From contig NZ_NPKP01000017.1 in assembly GCF_008329585.1 (NCBI RefSeq), forward strand, positions 27,361 to 91,360: a stretch of DNA of 64,000 nt, in the 5' to 3' direction. The notes below the pieces were generated by a model, which saw nothing but the letters and a program-made list of their open reading frames with translations, was not told the DNA's origin and did no database searches. How positions within the stretch are numbered: position 1 is the first letter of the stretch; each line of letters opens with the position of its first letter. The translations under genes and the position numbers were made by a program. Positions 50,222 through 58,327 of this stretch are shown here, piece after piece. The DNA comes from Mycolicibacterium sp. P9-22 (GTDB lineage Bacteria; Actinomycetota; Actinomycetes; Mycobacteriales; Mycobacteriaceae).

Positions 50222-51142
50222 TCAGCGGGAGCCGCGGCCGTCGCGATCCCAGATGTCAAGCATCGTACGGAGGATCTCCTCGGCGCAGCCGAGCCCCCCG
50301 AGGTGGCTCTCGCCGGGCAGCACGGTCATCTCGGCTTCCGGCAGCCGAGACACCACGTGCGCGCCGTGCGCGAACGGAACGATGTGGTCCTTGTCGCCGT
50401 GCCACCAGTGCACCGGCACCTTGACCTCATCGAGGCGGAATCCCCAGTCGCGGACGAAATCGACGATGTCGTAGAACGGGGCAGCGAGTTGTTTGCGGCC
50501 GCCGTTGAGCAGGTCATCGAGGAACATCGCCTTGAACTCCGGGCGCGCCAGCAGCCTGCGGTCGCCCTCGGGGGAGACCCGTGCGTAGAGCTCCAGCGCC
50601 GGGGAACCGACCGGCGCGATGAACTTGATCAGTGTGGCCGCGGCCAGTCGGATGGGGGCGCCGGCCAGCTCGAGCACTGGAGCCACCGTCGAGCCGAGGT
50701 TCATCAGGCCGCTGGCGATGCCGTCCGGCCCGACGTAGGGAGCCACGCCGCCGAGCACCCCGGCGACGACCACCCGTTCGGGCATGGCGGCTGCGGCGGC
50801 CAGCGTGTAGGGCCCGCCGCCGGACAGTCCGATGACGGCGAAGTTGTCGATGCCGAGCGTGTCGGCGATGGCGCGCAGGTCCTCGGCGAAGGCCAGCACA
50901 TTGGGATATTGGTGCGCGGTCGACGATCCGATACCGGGACGGTCCACGCCGATCAACCGGATCTTCTCCAGCTCCGCGTAGGCGCGTGCCTCGGCGGGTA
51001 TCTGCCGCCGCGCCCCCGGGGTGCCGTGCAACCAGAAGATCGCTCGGCCCCGGGGATCGCCGAACTCGGCGAAACCGAGTTGCCGGTCAGCGCTGACGGC
51101 AACGTTGCCCTCGAGCTTGGGGCGCGCGATCGGAGGAACCAT
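50222..51142 (-). CDS. alpha/beta-hydrolase
   Basis: 306 residues. FGDPRGRAIFWLHGTPGARRQ is the oxyanion-hole strand, GVDRPGIGSS the next turn, and nucleophile elbow GLSGGGPY carries the catalytic serine. The acid is probably in the WWHGDKDHIVPF strand, and the histidine is in PGESHLGG. It hydrolyses an ester, lactone or epoxide-like bond; no leader peptide is seen. ATG 51142 (a TTG lies just before). It is the first gene of a probable operon with two F420-type oxidoreductases, so it may open or trim a compound those enzymes then reduce. Confidence 0.85.
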   Translation of the reverse strand: MVPPIARPKLEGNVAVSADRQLGFAEFGDPRGRAIFWLHGTPGARRQIPAEARAYAELEKIRLIGVDRPGIGSSTAHQYPNVLAFAEDLRAIADTLGIDNFAVIGLSGGGPYTLAAAAAMPERVVVAGVLGGVAPYVGPDGIASGLMNLGSTVAPVLELAGAPIRLAAATLIKFIAPVGSPALELYARVSPEGDRRLLARPEFKAMFLDDLLNGGRKQLAAPFYDIVDFVRDWGFRLDEVKVPVHWWHGDKDHIVPFAHGAHVVSRLPEAEMTVLPGESHLGGLGCAEEILRTMLDIWDRDGRGSR

Positions 51143-51267
51143 CAAGCGAGTGTGTCATGGATTACAGCCCCGCAATATCGTGCCCTTCGCCATGCTTGCC
51201 GGGCTGTCGTGGAATGGTCGGGGCAACGCTGGTTTCGTTGTCCGCAGTCCGATCGAGGAGGAACCCC

Positions 51268-51648
51268 ATGGACGATCCGATCGACCGCGGCGCCATCGCG
51301 CTGGCGTTCTCCACACATCGATTCGAGGAGTCGCTGCCGTATCTGGCCAGGGATGTCCGGTGGACGATTGTGGGCTACATGGTGCTGGAGGGCTCCGACG
51401 CCGTCGTCCACACCTGCCGTGAGACCCGGGAGAGCCTGGTCGATACCGAGGCCGGCATGCAGCGCTGTGTGGTCGCGGCGCAGGGCGATGTGGTCGCGGT
51501 GGACACGGTGGTCCGCTACGCCGGGCCCAGTGGCGTCACGGCTGTCGCGGGCTGCAATATCGTCGAGTTCACCGGGTCCCGGATCAGCGCCATCACGTCG
51601 TACGCGGTACAGGTCGATCCCGACTGCTCGGGAGCGCCGCCGCGATAG
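51268..51648 (+). CDS. SnoaL/NTF2-like protein
   Basis: 126 residues; GAGGAGG about 6 nt before ATG 51268. Helix IALAFSTHRFEESLPYLARDVRWTIVG, then strands YMVLEGSDAVVHTCRE, CVVAAQGDVVAVDTVVRYA, VTAVAGCNIVEFTGSRISAITSYAVQ, a cone-shaped NTF2 fold. Such proteins act as small isomerases, hydrolases or ligand carriers. No catalytic Asp/His set is obvious, so no reaction is assigned. It is divergent from the alpha/beta hydrolase across ~125 bp. Confidence 0.72.
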   Translation: MDDPIDRGAIALAFSTHRFEESLPYLARDVRWTIVGYMVLEGSDAVVHTCRETRESLVDTEAGMQRCVVAAQGDVVAVDTVVRYAGPSGVTAVAGCNIVEFTGSRISAITSYAVQVDPDCSGAPPR

Positions 51649-51672
51649 GTCACCGACCCGGGTCCCGTGTGA

Positions 51673-51954
51673 TCAGCGCCGGGGCGCGTCCGCATTGCGC
51701 TCGGCGAGCGAGCGCAGCTGCTTGAGCGCGAACTGCCGGCTACGCCCGGCCGGCGGCAGCACGATACCGGCCCAGAGACCCTCCGCCCCCGGAGTCACGC
51801 AGGCCTCCTTCGCGCATTGCCAGCGCCTCGGACAGGCACGGCACAGGGCTTTTGCCCCTTCGTCCGCCGTCGTCGTCCACCGGTCGGGATTCTGTGTGCA
51901 CGGTGCCGTCCACACTCCGTCTTCGATCGATACCGGATACACGTTCCCCACCAT
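51673..51954 (-). CDS. whiB6: WhiB-family [4Fe-4S] transcription factor, WhiB6
   Basis: 93 residues. Four cluster ligands Cys19, Cys38, Cys41 and Cys47 in PCTQNPDRWTTT and ALCRACPRRWQCAKEA, then the glycine turn GAEGLWAGIVLP in place of the usual GVWGG, and a basic tail AGRSRQFALKQLRSLAERN. These segments match M. tuberculosis WhiB6 nearly word for word. WhiB6 senses O2/NO through its cluster and controls ESX-1 and stress genes there; no ESX-1 genes lie in this window. It is shorter at the N-terminus than the M. tuberculosis protein. A perfect 20-bp palindrome lies 40 bp upstream. Confidence 0.93.
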   Translation of the reverse strand: MVGNVYPVSIEDGVWTAPCTQNPDRWTTTADEGAKALCRACPRRWQCAKEACVTPGAEGLWAGIVLPPAGRSRQFALKQLRSLAERNADAPRR

Positions 51955-51993
51955 CCCTTCCGTCTCGGCTGATCGGCTGCAAGACCATACGGT

Positions 51994-52013
51994 TGTATCG
52001 TACTTACGATACA
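51994..52013. promoter_or_regulatory. perfect palindrome TGTATCGTA-CT-TACGATACA, probable TetR operator
   Basis: Nine-bp perfect arms around 2 bp, between the divergent whiB6 and TetR genes, 40 and 48 bp from their starts. An extra half-site TATCG follows at 52018. Length and symmetry are typical of TetR-family operators. Confidence 0.7.
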
Positions 52014-52048
52014 GACGTATCGGCCAGCCATGGCGCAGTGAGATTGAC

Positions 52049-52054
52049 TACGGT
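52049..52054 (+). promoter_or_regulatory. -10 hexamer TACGGT, leaderless-type
   Basis: TACGGT, 7 nt (ggcaatt), then GTG 52062. It decides the start of the TetR gene among several in-frame GTG/TTG codons; the palindrome at 51994 lies 35 bp upstream. Confidence 0.5.
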
Positions 52055-52061
52055 GGCAATT

Positions 52062-52679
52062 GTGAGATCTGAGGCCGGCGGGACGGGTGTGGAGGTGCCG
52101 CGCAGCATCGAGAAGATCCGATCCGCGGCATTGCAGAGTTTCGCGGCGCACGGGACCGCCGCCACGACTTTACGCGGGGTCGCTGCCGCCGCCGGAGTGT
52201 CGCTCGGTCTCGTGCAACACCATTTCTCCACCAAGGCCGGCCTCATCAATGCCGTCGACGAGCACGTGATCGATGTGGTGATCACGCCGATGGCAGAACC
52301 GATCTCCGAACTCGCCACCGACTCGGTCTCGGAGGTCGGCCAACGGGTGAACAAGGTGTTCGCCGAGCATCCCGATGTGGCGGCCTATCTGGGCCGTGCC
52401 CTGGTCGACGGCAGCCAGTTGGGGGTCACGATCTTCGACAAGCTCTACGAGGTCGGCATGTTGCGCTGGCAGCAGCGCGCCGCACGCGGAGAGACCCGCC
52501 CCGATATCGACCTGCCCTGGGCGGTCATCAACGCGCTGATCCTGCCGCTCGGCGCGGTGAGCATGCGCGGCCATATTGAACGGAACCTGGCGGCGCCGTT
52601 CACCGCGCCGGAGCAACTTCAACGCTGGCAGGCAGCGGTGAACGAACTGCTGCGTGAAGGCTTGTTCCGTAAGTCCTAG
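52062..52679 (+). CDS. TetR-family transcriptional regulator
   Basis: 205 residues. Helix-turn-helix: VPRSIEKIRSAALQSFAAHGTAATTLRGVAAAAGVSLGLVQHHFSTKAGLINAVDEHV. The C-domain has AYLGRALVDGSQLGVTIFDKLYEVGMLRWQQRAARGETRPDIDLPWAVINALILPLGAV, a pattern seen in TetR proteins controlling lipid or drug genes. GTG 52062 is chosen from the leaderless -10. It is divergent from whiB6 across a perfect 20-bp palindrome, which it probably binds, so it may regulate whiB6 as well as itself. The ligand is unknown. Confidence 0.87.
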   Translation: MRSEAGGTGVEVPRSIEKIRSAALQSFAAHGTAATTLRGVAAAAGVSLGLVQHHFSTKAGLINAVDEHVIDVVITPMAEPISELATDSVSEVGQRVNKVFAEHPDVAAYLGRALVDGSQLGVTIFDKLYEVGMLRWQQRAARGETRPDIDLPWAVINALILPLGAVSMRGHIERNLAAPFTAPEQLQRWQAAVNELLREGLFRKS

Positions 52680-52695
52680 CAGGATCAATCCTGCT
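52678..52695. terminator. stem-loop AGCAGGAT-CA-ATCCTGCT between convergent stops
   Basis: A perfect 8-bp inverted repeat (as a hairpin: 6-bp stem, 6-nt loop) overlaps the stop codons of both the TetR and the AraC genes. No T-tract follows, as is common in mycobacteria. It is probably a bidirectional terminator. Confidence 0.55.
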
Positions 52696-53533
52696 CGCCG
52701 GCAACCCTTTTGCGATAGGCCGAGGGGGTTTCGCCACAGAACTGGGCGAAGCTGCGGGTGAACGAGCTGAGGCTGTCGAAACCCACCGCCGACGAGGTTG
52801 CCTGTACAGACTGGCCGGGTGCGGCCAGCAGTGCCATCGCACGCAGCATCCGGGCGTGCAGCAGGTAGGTCCGCCACGACAGCCCGAGGGTGTCGGAGAA
52901 CAGCCTGCGCAGCGTCCGTTCCGAGACTGCCACGGCGCGGCTGACATCCTCGGCGGTCACCGATCCGAGGTGCTCCTTGGTGTAGGCGAGTGCCGCCGCG
53001 ACGATCGGATGGTCCGATGTCGGCAGACTCAGCGGCGCCTCGTGATCGAGCGCCTCGGTGACCAGGTGGGCCATCGTGCGGAAGAAACCGTCGGACACCT
53101 GATCCCCGCGCGCGCGGTCGATGGGCCAGCGCAGGGCGTAGATCATCATCTCCCGGATCAGTGGCGACACCGCGATGATCCGGGCACGGTCACCGGTGCC
53201 GGGAATCATCTGCGCGTCGAACATCACCGCGACGGTTTTGACGTCGGGATTCATCACCGCCTGGTGTTCCAGTCCGGCCGGGATCCAGGCGGCCTGCTGG
53301 GGCGGCAGGAGATAGTGGCCCGCGTCGGTCTCCACCTCGACCACGCCCTGCAGCGCGTACTCGATCTGGTGCACCTCGTGTGAGTGCCAGCCGGTGATCA
53401 ACCCGTCACCCTCGTACAGGTAGCTGCCCGCCGGCGCGTGCCCGCCGCGGCGCAGCTCGATCACCGGGCGGCCGGGGCGGTCCAGGTTGGCCGAAAAAGT
53501 CAAACCTCTGTCCGATAGCGCAGAGCCGGTCAC
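52685..53533 (-). CDS. AraC-family transcriptional regulator with cupin sensor domain
   Basis: 282 residues. N-terminal cupin-like domain: GWHSHEVHQIEYALQGVVEVETDAGHYLLPPQQAAWIPAGLEHQ. C-terminal double helix-turn-helix: TAEDVSRAVAVSERTLRRLFSDTLGLSWRTYLLHARM and VQATSSAVGFDSLSSFTRSFAQFCGETPSAYRK. It probably responds to a small ligand bound in the cupin barrel. It is divergent from the amidohydrolase gene with only 26 bp between the start codons, so their promoters overlap and the amidohydrolase is the likely target. Confidence 0.87.
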   Translation of the reverse strand: MTGSALSDRGLTFSANLDRPGRPVIELRRGGHAPAGSYLYEGDGLITGWHSHEVHQIEYALQGVVEVETDAGHYLLPPQQAAWIPAGLEHQAVMNPDVKTVAVMFDAQMIPGTGDRARIIAVSPLIREMMIYALRWPIDRARGDQVSDGFFRTMAHLVTEALDHEAPLSLPTSDHPIVAAALAYTKEHLGSVTAEDVSRAVAVSERTLRRLFSDTLGLSWRTYLLHARMLRAMALLAAPGQSVQATSSAVGFDSLSSFTRSFAQFCGETPSAYRKRVAGEQD

Positions 53534-53559
53534 GAAATCCGAGAGTACTAGTTATAGGT

Positions 53560-54822
53560 ATGGAGACCAACGACCTGATTCTGGTGAGCATCGACGACCA
53601 TGTCGTGGAACCGCCCGACATGTTCCTGAACCATGTGCCTGCCAAGTACAAATCCGAGGCCCCGATCGTCGTGACGGATGACAAGGGCGTGGATCAGTGG
53701 ATGTATCAGGGCAGGCCGCAGGGTGTCAGTGGGCTCAACGCCGTGGTGTCCTGGCCTGCCGAGGAATGGGGTCGCGATCCCGCCGGTTTCGCCGAGATGC
53801 GTCCCGGCGTGTATGACGTGCACGAGCGGGTCCGGGACATGAGCCGCAACGGCATCCTGGCCTCGATGTGCTTCCCGACATTCACCGGCTTCTCCGCACG
53901 GCACCTCAACATGCACCGCGAGGATGTCACGCTGGTGATGGTGTCGGCCTACAACGACTGGCACATCGACGAATGGGCCGGCTCCTACCCGGACCGCTTC
54001 ATCCCGATCGCGGTGCTGCCGACCTGGAATCCGGAAGCCATGGTCAAGGAGATCAAGCGGGTCGCCGCCAAGGGCTGCCGCGCTGTCACCATGCCGGAAC
54101 TGCCGCATCTGGAAGGACTTCCGAGCTACCACGACGAGGAGTACTGGGGTCCGGTGTTCCGGACGCTGTCCGAGGAGCAGGTGGTGATGTGTCTGCACAT
54201 CGGCACCGGGTTCGGGGCGATCAGCATGGCGCCGAACGCGCCCATCGACAACCTGATCATCCTGGCCACCCAGGTCTCCGCGATGTGCGCCCAGGACCTG
54301 TTGTGGGGGCCCGCGATGCGCAACTACCCGGATCTGAAGTTCGCGTTCTCCGAGGGCGGTATCGGCTGGATCCCGTTCTACCTGGACCGCAGCGACCGGC
54401 ACTACACGAACCAGAAATGGCTGCGGCGCGACTTCGGTGACAAGATGCCCAGCGATGTCTTCCGCGAGCATTCGCTGGCCTGCTATGTCACCGACAAGAC
54501 CTCGCTGAAACTGCGCCATGAGATCGGCATCGACATCATCGCCTGGGAATGCGACTACCCGCACTCGGACTGCTTCTGGCCCGACGCTCCCGAGCAGGTG
54601 CTGGCCGAGTTGACGGCCGCCGGCGCCGACGACTCGGACATCAACAAGATCACCTGGGAGAATTCCTGCAGGTTCTTCGGCTGGGACCCGTTCAAGCTCA
54701 CGCCCAAGGAGAAGGCCACCGTCGGCGCGCTGCGGGCGACCGCCGCCGATGTCGACACCTCGATCCGCCCGCGCGCCGAATGGGCACGGCTCTACGACCA
54801 AAAGCGGTTCGCTCAGGTCTGA
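53560..54822 (+). CDS. amidohydrolase (ACMSD-like metal-dependent hydrolase)
   Basis: 420 residues of amidohydrolase-2 TIM barrel. The first metal motif is DxH in SIDDHVVEPPDMF; CLHIGTGFG gives the barrel histidine, FAFSEGGIGWIPFYLDR and IIAWECDYPHSDCFWP give the late Asp/His residues. Mycobacteria carry many such proteins around steroid and aromatic degradation clusters, where they hydrolyse or decarboxylate ring intermediates. Substrate is unknown. The start lies at ATG 53560 with AT-rich TACTAGTTATAGG directly before and no ribosome site. It is probably controlled by the divergent AraC regulator. Confidence 0.82.
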   Translation: METNDLILVSIDDHVVEPPDMFLNHVPAKYKSEAPIVVTDDKGVDQWMYQGRPQGVSGLNAVVSWPAEEWGRDPAGFAEMRPGVYDVHERVRDMSRNGILASMCFPTFTGFSARHLNMHREDVTLVMVSAYNDWHIDEWAGSYPDRFIPIAVLPTWNPEAMVKEIKRVAAKGCRAVTMPELPHLEGLPSYHDEEYWGPVFRTLSEEQVVMCLHIGTGFGAISMAPNAPIDNLIILATQVSAMCAQDLLWGPAMRNYPDLKFAFSEGGIGWIPFYLDRSDRHYTNQKWLRRDFGDKMPSDVFREHSLACYVTDKTSLKLRHEIGIDIIAWECDYPHSDCFWPDAPEQVLAELTAAGADDSDINKITWENSCRFFGWDPFKLTPKEKATVGALRATAADVDTSIRPRAEWARLYDQKRFAQV

Positions 54823-54868
54823 TCGGGGGAGCCGGTGCGGATCCCGGCGCACCGGTCGGCGGTTGATC

Positions 54869-54874
54869 TAGGCT
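54869..54874 (+). promoter_or_regulatory. -10 hexamer TAGGCT, leaderless-type
   Basis: TAGGCT, 7 nt (tggcggc), then ATG 54882, same hexamer as cinA. Confidence 0.6.
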
Positions 54875-54881
54875 TGGCGGC

Positions 54882-55547
54882 ATGACCGATCTGGATCGTG
54901 CCGCCGCCCGCCGTGAAATCGCCGAAGCCCTGTTGAAGGCGCTCGACCGCCGGCATGAGGTGCTCGACATCATCGTCGACGCCACCGACCGGGATGCCGC
55001 CGTGACCGCCATCGCCGATCTGCTCGGAACCACCCATGCCGGCAGTGAGGCGGTGTTCGGGCTGTCGTTCCAGCAGCTGACCAAGGACTCCCGCAGGGGT
55101 ATCGCTGCCGAGCTCGAGGACCTCAACAGCCAACTCACCTTCACCCTCAACGAGCGGCCGGCCTCCTCGGCGGAAACCCTGGTGCTGCGGCCCTTCGCGG
55201 GGGACAGCGACCGCGATATCTTCGCCGCCCGGGTGGACGAATTGCACACCGCAGGCGATGGCAAGGGCGGGCCGGCCGGCAGCCTCGATGACGAAATCAC
55301 CTCTGCCCTGGGCCGTTTGGATGCTGAAGAGGCAGCCTGGTTCGTCGCATTGGAGGGTGAGGAGAAGGTGGGTCTGGTCCTGGGTGAGCTCGTCGACCAT
55401 GAGGTCGAGGTGCGTATCTGGATTCGTCCCGACCTGCGTAAGAAGGGCTACGGCACGGCCGCGCTCCGTAAGTCACGCTCGGAGATGGCAATCTACTTCC
55501 CGGCGGTGCCCGTCGTGGTGCGCGCTCCCGGCGTGGCCGCCGGCTGA
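54882..55547 (+). CDS. GNAT-family acetyltransferase fused to a gyrase-A-like helical segment
   Basis: 221 residues. Residues 11-82 (ALLKALDRRHEVLDIIVDAT...AIADLLGTTHAGSEAVFGLSFQQLTKDSRRGIAAELEDL) follow the helical tower and C-gate region of GyrA/ParC (LVKALDALDEVIALIR...LLDID..QAQAILDMQLRRL). Residues 99-217 are a GNAT fold: LVLRPFAGDSDRDIFAARVDEL, WFVALEGEEKVGLVLGEL, VRIWIRPDLRKKGYGTAAL (acetyl-CoA pyrophosphate loop RKKGYG). It may bind a coiled-coil or DNA-associated partner and acetylate it. Fusion is visible; function is inference. Confidence 0.75.
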   Translation: MTDLDRAAARREIAEALLKALDRRHEVLDIIVDATDRDAAVTAIADLLGTTHAGSEAVFGLSFQQLTKDSRRGIAAELEDLNSQLTFTLNERPASSAETLVLRPFAGDSDRDIFAARVDELHTAGDGKGGPAGSLDDEITSALGRLDAEEAAWFVALEGEEKVGLVLGELVDHEVEVRIWIRPDLRKKGYGTAALRKSRSEMAIYFPAVPVVVRAPGVAAG

Positions 55548-55584
55548 CGAATCACCCTCGGCGGTAATGTCTTTCGACCACCGA

Positions 55585-56721
55585 TCACCAGTCGGCGCGG
55601 CCGGCTCCCTGCGGCGGTGCTGCCGGTCCGCCGACCCCGTCTTCGGGTGCGCCGGCCGACCACGCGGTGCCCTCGCACACCAGGTCGGTCGGCAGCGAGA
55701 TCTCACTCGGCAGCGTCACCGGCAGGCCGGGCACCGTCGGTAGGGCCAGCGGAGGCGGTGGTGTCGCCGCCAGCACGCCCGGGGCAGACGCCAGCATAGG
55801 GAGAACGTTGCCCGCCGTCTCGGCTGCCAGTGCCGCGGCCGGCGCCCCGATACCGACGGGCGGCGCAACCGCGGCCTCTACCGGCGCAGCGGCGGCAACG
55901 GGTGCCGCGGCCTCGACCAGCGCCACGTCCACCGGTGGTGGCGGCGGTGGGGCATCAACCGGCGCGGGCGGCGCGATCTCGGCTGGTGGCGGCGGTGCCG
56001 CTTCGACGGGTGGTACGGCTTCGACCGGGGCCGGAGGCGGCGGCGCAGCCTCGACCGGCGGTGGTGGCGGTGCTGCCGCGAGTGGCGGTGGCGGGGGAGC
56101 GGCGGCGACCGGCGGGGCGGCCTCCACCGGAGGGACCGCGGCCGCCTCGAGCAACGGAGCGGCGACCGGTGCGGCCGGTGCTGCCATCGGCAGGGGAATG
56201 CCGGCCGGTACCGGCACCGGAGGTACGCCGACCGGCAGCGGCGGGGGCACCACCGGTACGGCCGGCGCCGCGAGCGGTGCCGCGGCCGGGACGGCAGCTG
56301 GCGCGGGCGCGGCCATCGGAGCCACCGGCGGTCCGGCCATCGCGCGCTCCAGCACCGACATCACAGCGGGCGTCGGAGGGGCCTCGATCGCGGCGGGAAT
56401 CGGCGGGGGCGCCTGCGGCGGCGGTGCTGCCATCGGCGCCGGCGGCGCCGGCACGGCGGCGGCCTCGATCAGCGGAGCCGCGGTCTCCACGGGCGGCGGC
56501 GGAGGTGGTGGAGGCGCGAACGCCTCGTTCAGTGCCGCGGCGCCACCTTGCAGGGACTGCGGAATGATCTCCGGGGAGGCGGCGAGGTCGGAGACCATGT
56601 CCAGACATGGCACTCCGGGGCTCGGCTCAGCAAATGCCGCCGGACTCAGGGCGAACATGCTGCAGTACAGGCCTGCTGTCGCGAACGACGTCAACGCGAG
56701 CCGATTTGTGGTGCGTGGCAT
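55585..56721 (-). CDS. exported Pro/Ala-rich repetitive protein
   Basis: 378 residues. The signal peptide is about residues 1-31 (RLALTSFATAGLYCSMFALSPAAFAEP). A short non-repetitive part has Cys39 and ASPEIIPQSLQGGAAALNEAF, then ~240 residues are built from imperfect units such as PPPPPVEAAPP and PVAAAPPP. The C-terminal ~50 residues (TVPGLPVTLPSEISLPTDLVCEGTAW) are again more ordered, with a second Cys. It is likely extended across the cell wall. No catalytic domain. There is no PE or PPE N-terminal motif, so it is not a PE/PPE protein. Confidence 0.72.
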   Translation of the reverse strand: MPRTTNRLALTSFATAGLYCSMFALSPAAFAEPSPGVPCLDMVSDLAASPEIIPQSLQGGAAALNEAFAPPPPPPPPVETAAPLIEAAAVPAPPAPMAAPPPQAPPPIPAAIEAPPTPAVMSVLERAMAGPPVAPMAAPAPAAVPAAAPLAAPAVPVVPPPLPVGVPPVPVPAGIPLPMAAPAAPVAAPLLEAAAVPPVEAAPPVAAAPPPPPLAAAPPPPPVEAAPPPPAPVEAVPPVEAAPPPPAEIAPPAPVDAPPPPPPVDVALVEAAAPVAAAAPVEAAVAPPVGIGAPAAALAAETAGNVLPMLASAPGVLAATPPPPLALPTVPGLPVTLPSEISLPTDLVCEGTAWSAGAPEDGVGGPAAPPQGAGRADW

Positions 56722-56912
56722 AGATTTCCCGGTCTCCCTGCGACTGACGACGAGGGGAACTTATCGCGATCTTGAATTTGCGCAAACCGCTAATTTTGGC
56801 CGACACCGATCCGATATCAAGCGGTGCCCGTCCCGTGACTGCGGCGGGGCAAACTGTCGCGTCACCGCTGAAAAGCCCAGCGCGCGAGCCTATTACTGAA
56901 TGGTTACGGCGG

Positions 56913-58283
56913 TCAGAGTCCGGCGGCCTGTTCCAGCGCGGACAGCGAATCCTCCAGATGGGTCAGCAACCTCTGCAGATGCGGCACACTGCGGCGGCAC
57001 CCGACCAGTCCGAAGTCCAGGTTGTCGGCGTTGTTGGTGAGCGTGATGTTCAATGCCTGACCGTCCAGGGCGATCGACAGTGGGTAGTTGCCGTCCAGCC
57101 TGGCGCCGTTCCAGTACATCGGCTGTCGCGCGCCGGGCACATTGGAGATGACGATGTTGAACGGTGGCGGCGCCGAGGAGACGAACCCGGGCACCAGGCT
57201 GAGTCCGAGCCCGGCGACCAGGAAGCCGGACAGTGCCAGCGCCTGGGTGCGCGGCAGCTCGCTGAAAACCCGCTTGTTGTCGCGCATCGACGCGCTGATG
57301 GTCTCCAGCCGTTTCATGGGGTCGACGACATCGGTGGCCAGGTTGCACAGGATCGTGCCGACCATGTTGCCGCCGGCGTCCTGCTCGTGCTCGCCGCGCA
57401 GGCTCACCGGAACCATTGCCACCAAAGGGGTCTCGGGCAGCGCGTGCTGCTCGTCGAGGTAGGCGCGCAGCGCTCCCGCGCACATCGCGAGCACCACATC
57501 GTTGATGGTCGAGCCCGCCGCGGCCTGCTTGACCGATCGGATCCGCGCCAGCTGCCAGGACTGGGCCGCGCAGCGGCGAGCCCCGCCGATCGGGACGTTG
57601 AACATGGTCTTGGGTGCCCGGAACGGCAATGTCAGCTGTTGTTCGAACAGGGCCGCGCGGGCGAGCGAGATGGCCGAAGGTGCGATACCGGCGATCCCGG
57701 CGGCGGCCCCACCGACCGCCCGGATCAGGGATGAGGCCTGGCTGGACGGGGTGACGGCACGCTTGTTCGCCGTCAGCGTCCATGGCACCCGGACTTCGCG
57801 GTCGGCCGGATCGGAGGCCAGGGTGCGGATCATCAGACGCTGCGCGGACACCCCGTCGATCAGGGCGTGGTGGATCTTGGTGTAGACCGCGAACCGCCCG
57901 TCGTTGAGGCCCTCGACGAGGTACGCCTCCCACAGCGGCCGATGCCGGTCCAGCAGGGTGCCGTGCATTCGTGAGATCAGCTCCAGCAGGTCGCGGACCC
58001 GGCCCGGACGCGGAAGGCCGGAGCGGCGCAGGTGGAAGTCGACATCGACCTCACTGTCCAAAGTCCAACCCACATTGGTGATTCCACCGAAGAAGCTGGC
58101 CGGATGTTTACGGAACGTCGGCTGAAAGTCGTCATTCGCGGCGATCGATGCATAGAGCTCGGCGACGAAATCGGGGCCGGCGTCGGCCGGGGGTTCGAAC
58201 AGTTGCAGACCACCGACATGCATCGGGTGCTCGCGTGACTCTCCGACGAGAAACATCGCATCGGTCGGTGAGATCAGCTTCAT
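56913..58283 (-). CDS. wax ester synthase/diacylglycerol acyltransferase (WS/DGAT)
   Basis: 456 residues. The catalytic HHxxxDG is intact (HHALIDG, His138/His139, Asp143). The N-terminus LISPTDAMFLVGESREHPMHVGGLQLF is the family start, NDVVLAMCAGALRAYL and the C-terminal FNIVISNVPGARQPMYWNGARL are conserved WS/DGAT blocks. It acylates diacylglycerol or long-chain alcohol with acyl-CoA to make triacylglycerol or wax ester at the membrane. Start is supported by a leaderless -10. It is followed on the same strand by the Pro/Ala-rich gene and lies next to the antigen 85 gene. Confidence 0.92.
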   Translation of the reverse strand: MKLISPTDAMFLVGESREHPMHVGGLQLFEPPADAGPDFVAELYASIAANDDFQPTFRKHPASFFGGITNVGWTLDSEVDVDFHLRRSGLPRPGRVRDLLELISRMHGTLLDRHRPLWEAYLVEGLNDGRFAVYTKIHHALIDGVSAQRLMIRTLASDPADREVRVPWTLTANKRAVTPSSQASSLIRAVGGAAAGIAGIAPSAISLARAALFEQQLTLPFRAPKTMFNVPIGGARRCAAQSWQLARIRSVKQAAAGSTINDVVLAMCAGALRAYLDEQHALPETPLVAMVPVSLRGEHEQDAGGNMVGTILCNLATDVVDPMKRLETISASMRDNKRVFSELPRTQALALSGFLVAGLGLSLVPGFVSSAPPPFNIVISNVPGARQPMYWNGARLDGNYPLSIALDGQALNITLTNNADNLDFGLVGCRRSVPHLQRLLTHLEDSLSALEQAAGL

Positions 58284-58289
58284 GCCGTC

Positions 58290-58295
58290 ACGCTA
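58290..58295 (-). promoter_or_regulatory. -10 hexamer TAGCGT of the WS/DGAT gene
   Basis: On the minus strand TAGCGT, 6 nt (gacggc), then ATG at 58283. Leaderless geometry. Confidence 0.5.
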
Positions 58296-58327
58296 CCCAT
58301 CCCGCCCGCGGGTGGGGAGGCGTTTGC

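Noticed and set aside
48694..50259. Long same-strand, shifted frame over the two F420-type oxidoreductase genes
   Set aside because: Arg-rich composition typical of a shifted high-GC frame; it crosses the boundary between two well-supported genes.
55585..56721. PE/PPE or PGRS protein
   Set aside because: It has a normal signal peptide and Pro/Ala repeats but no PE or PPE N-terminal motif and no glycine-rich PGRS repeats.
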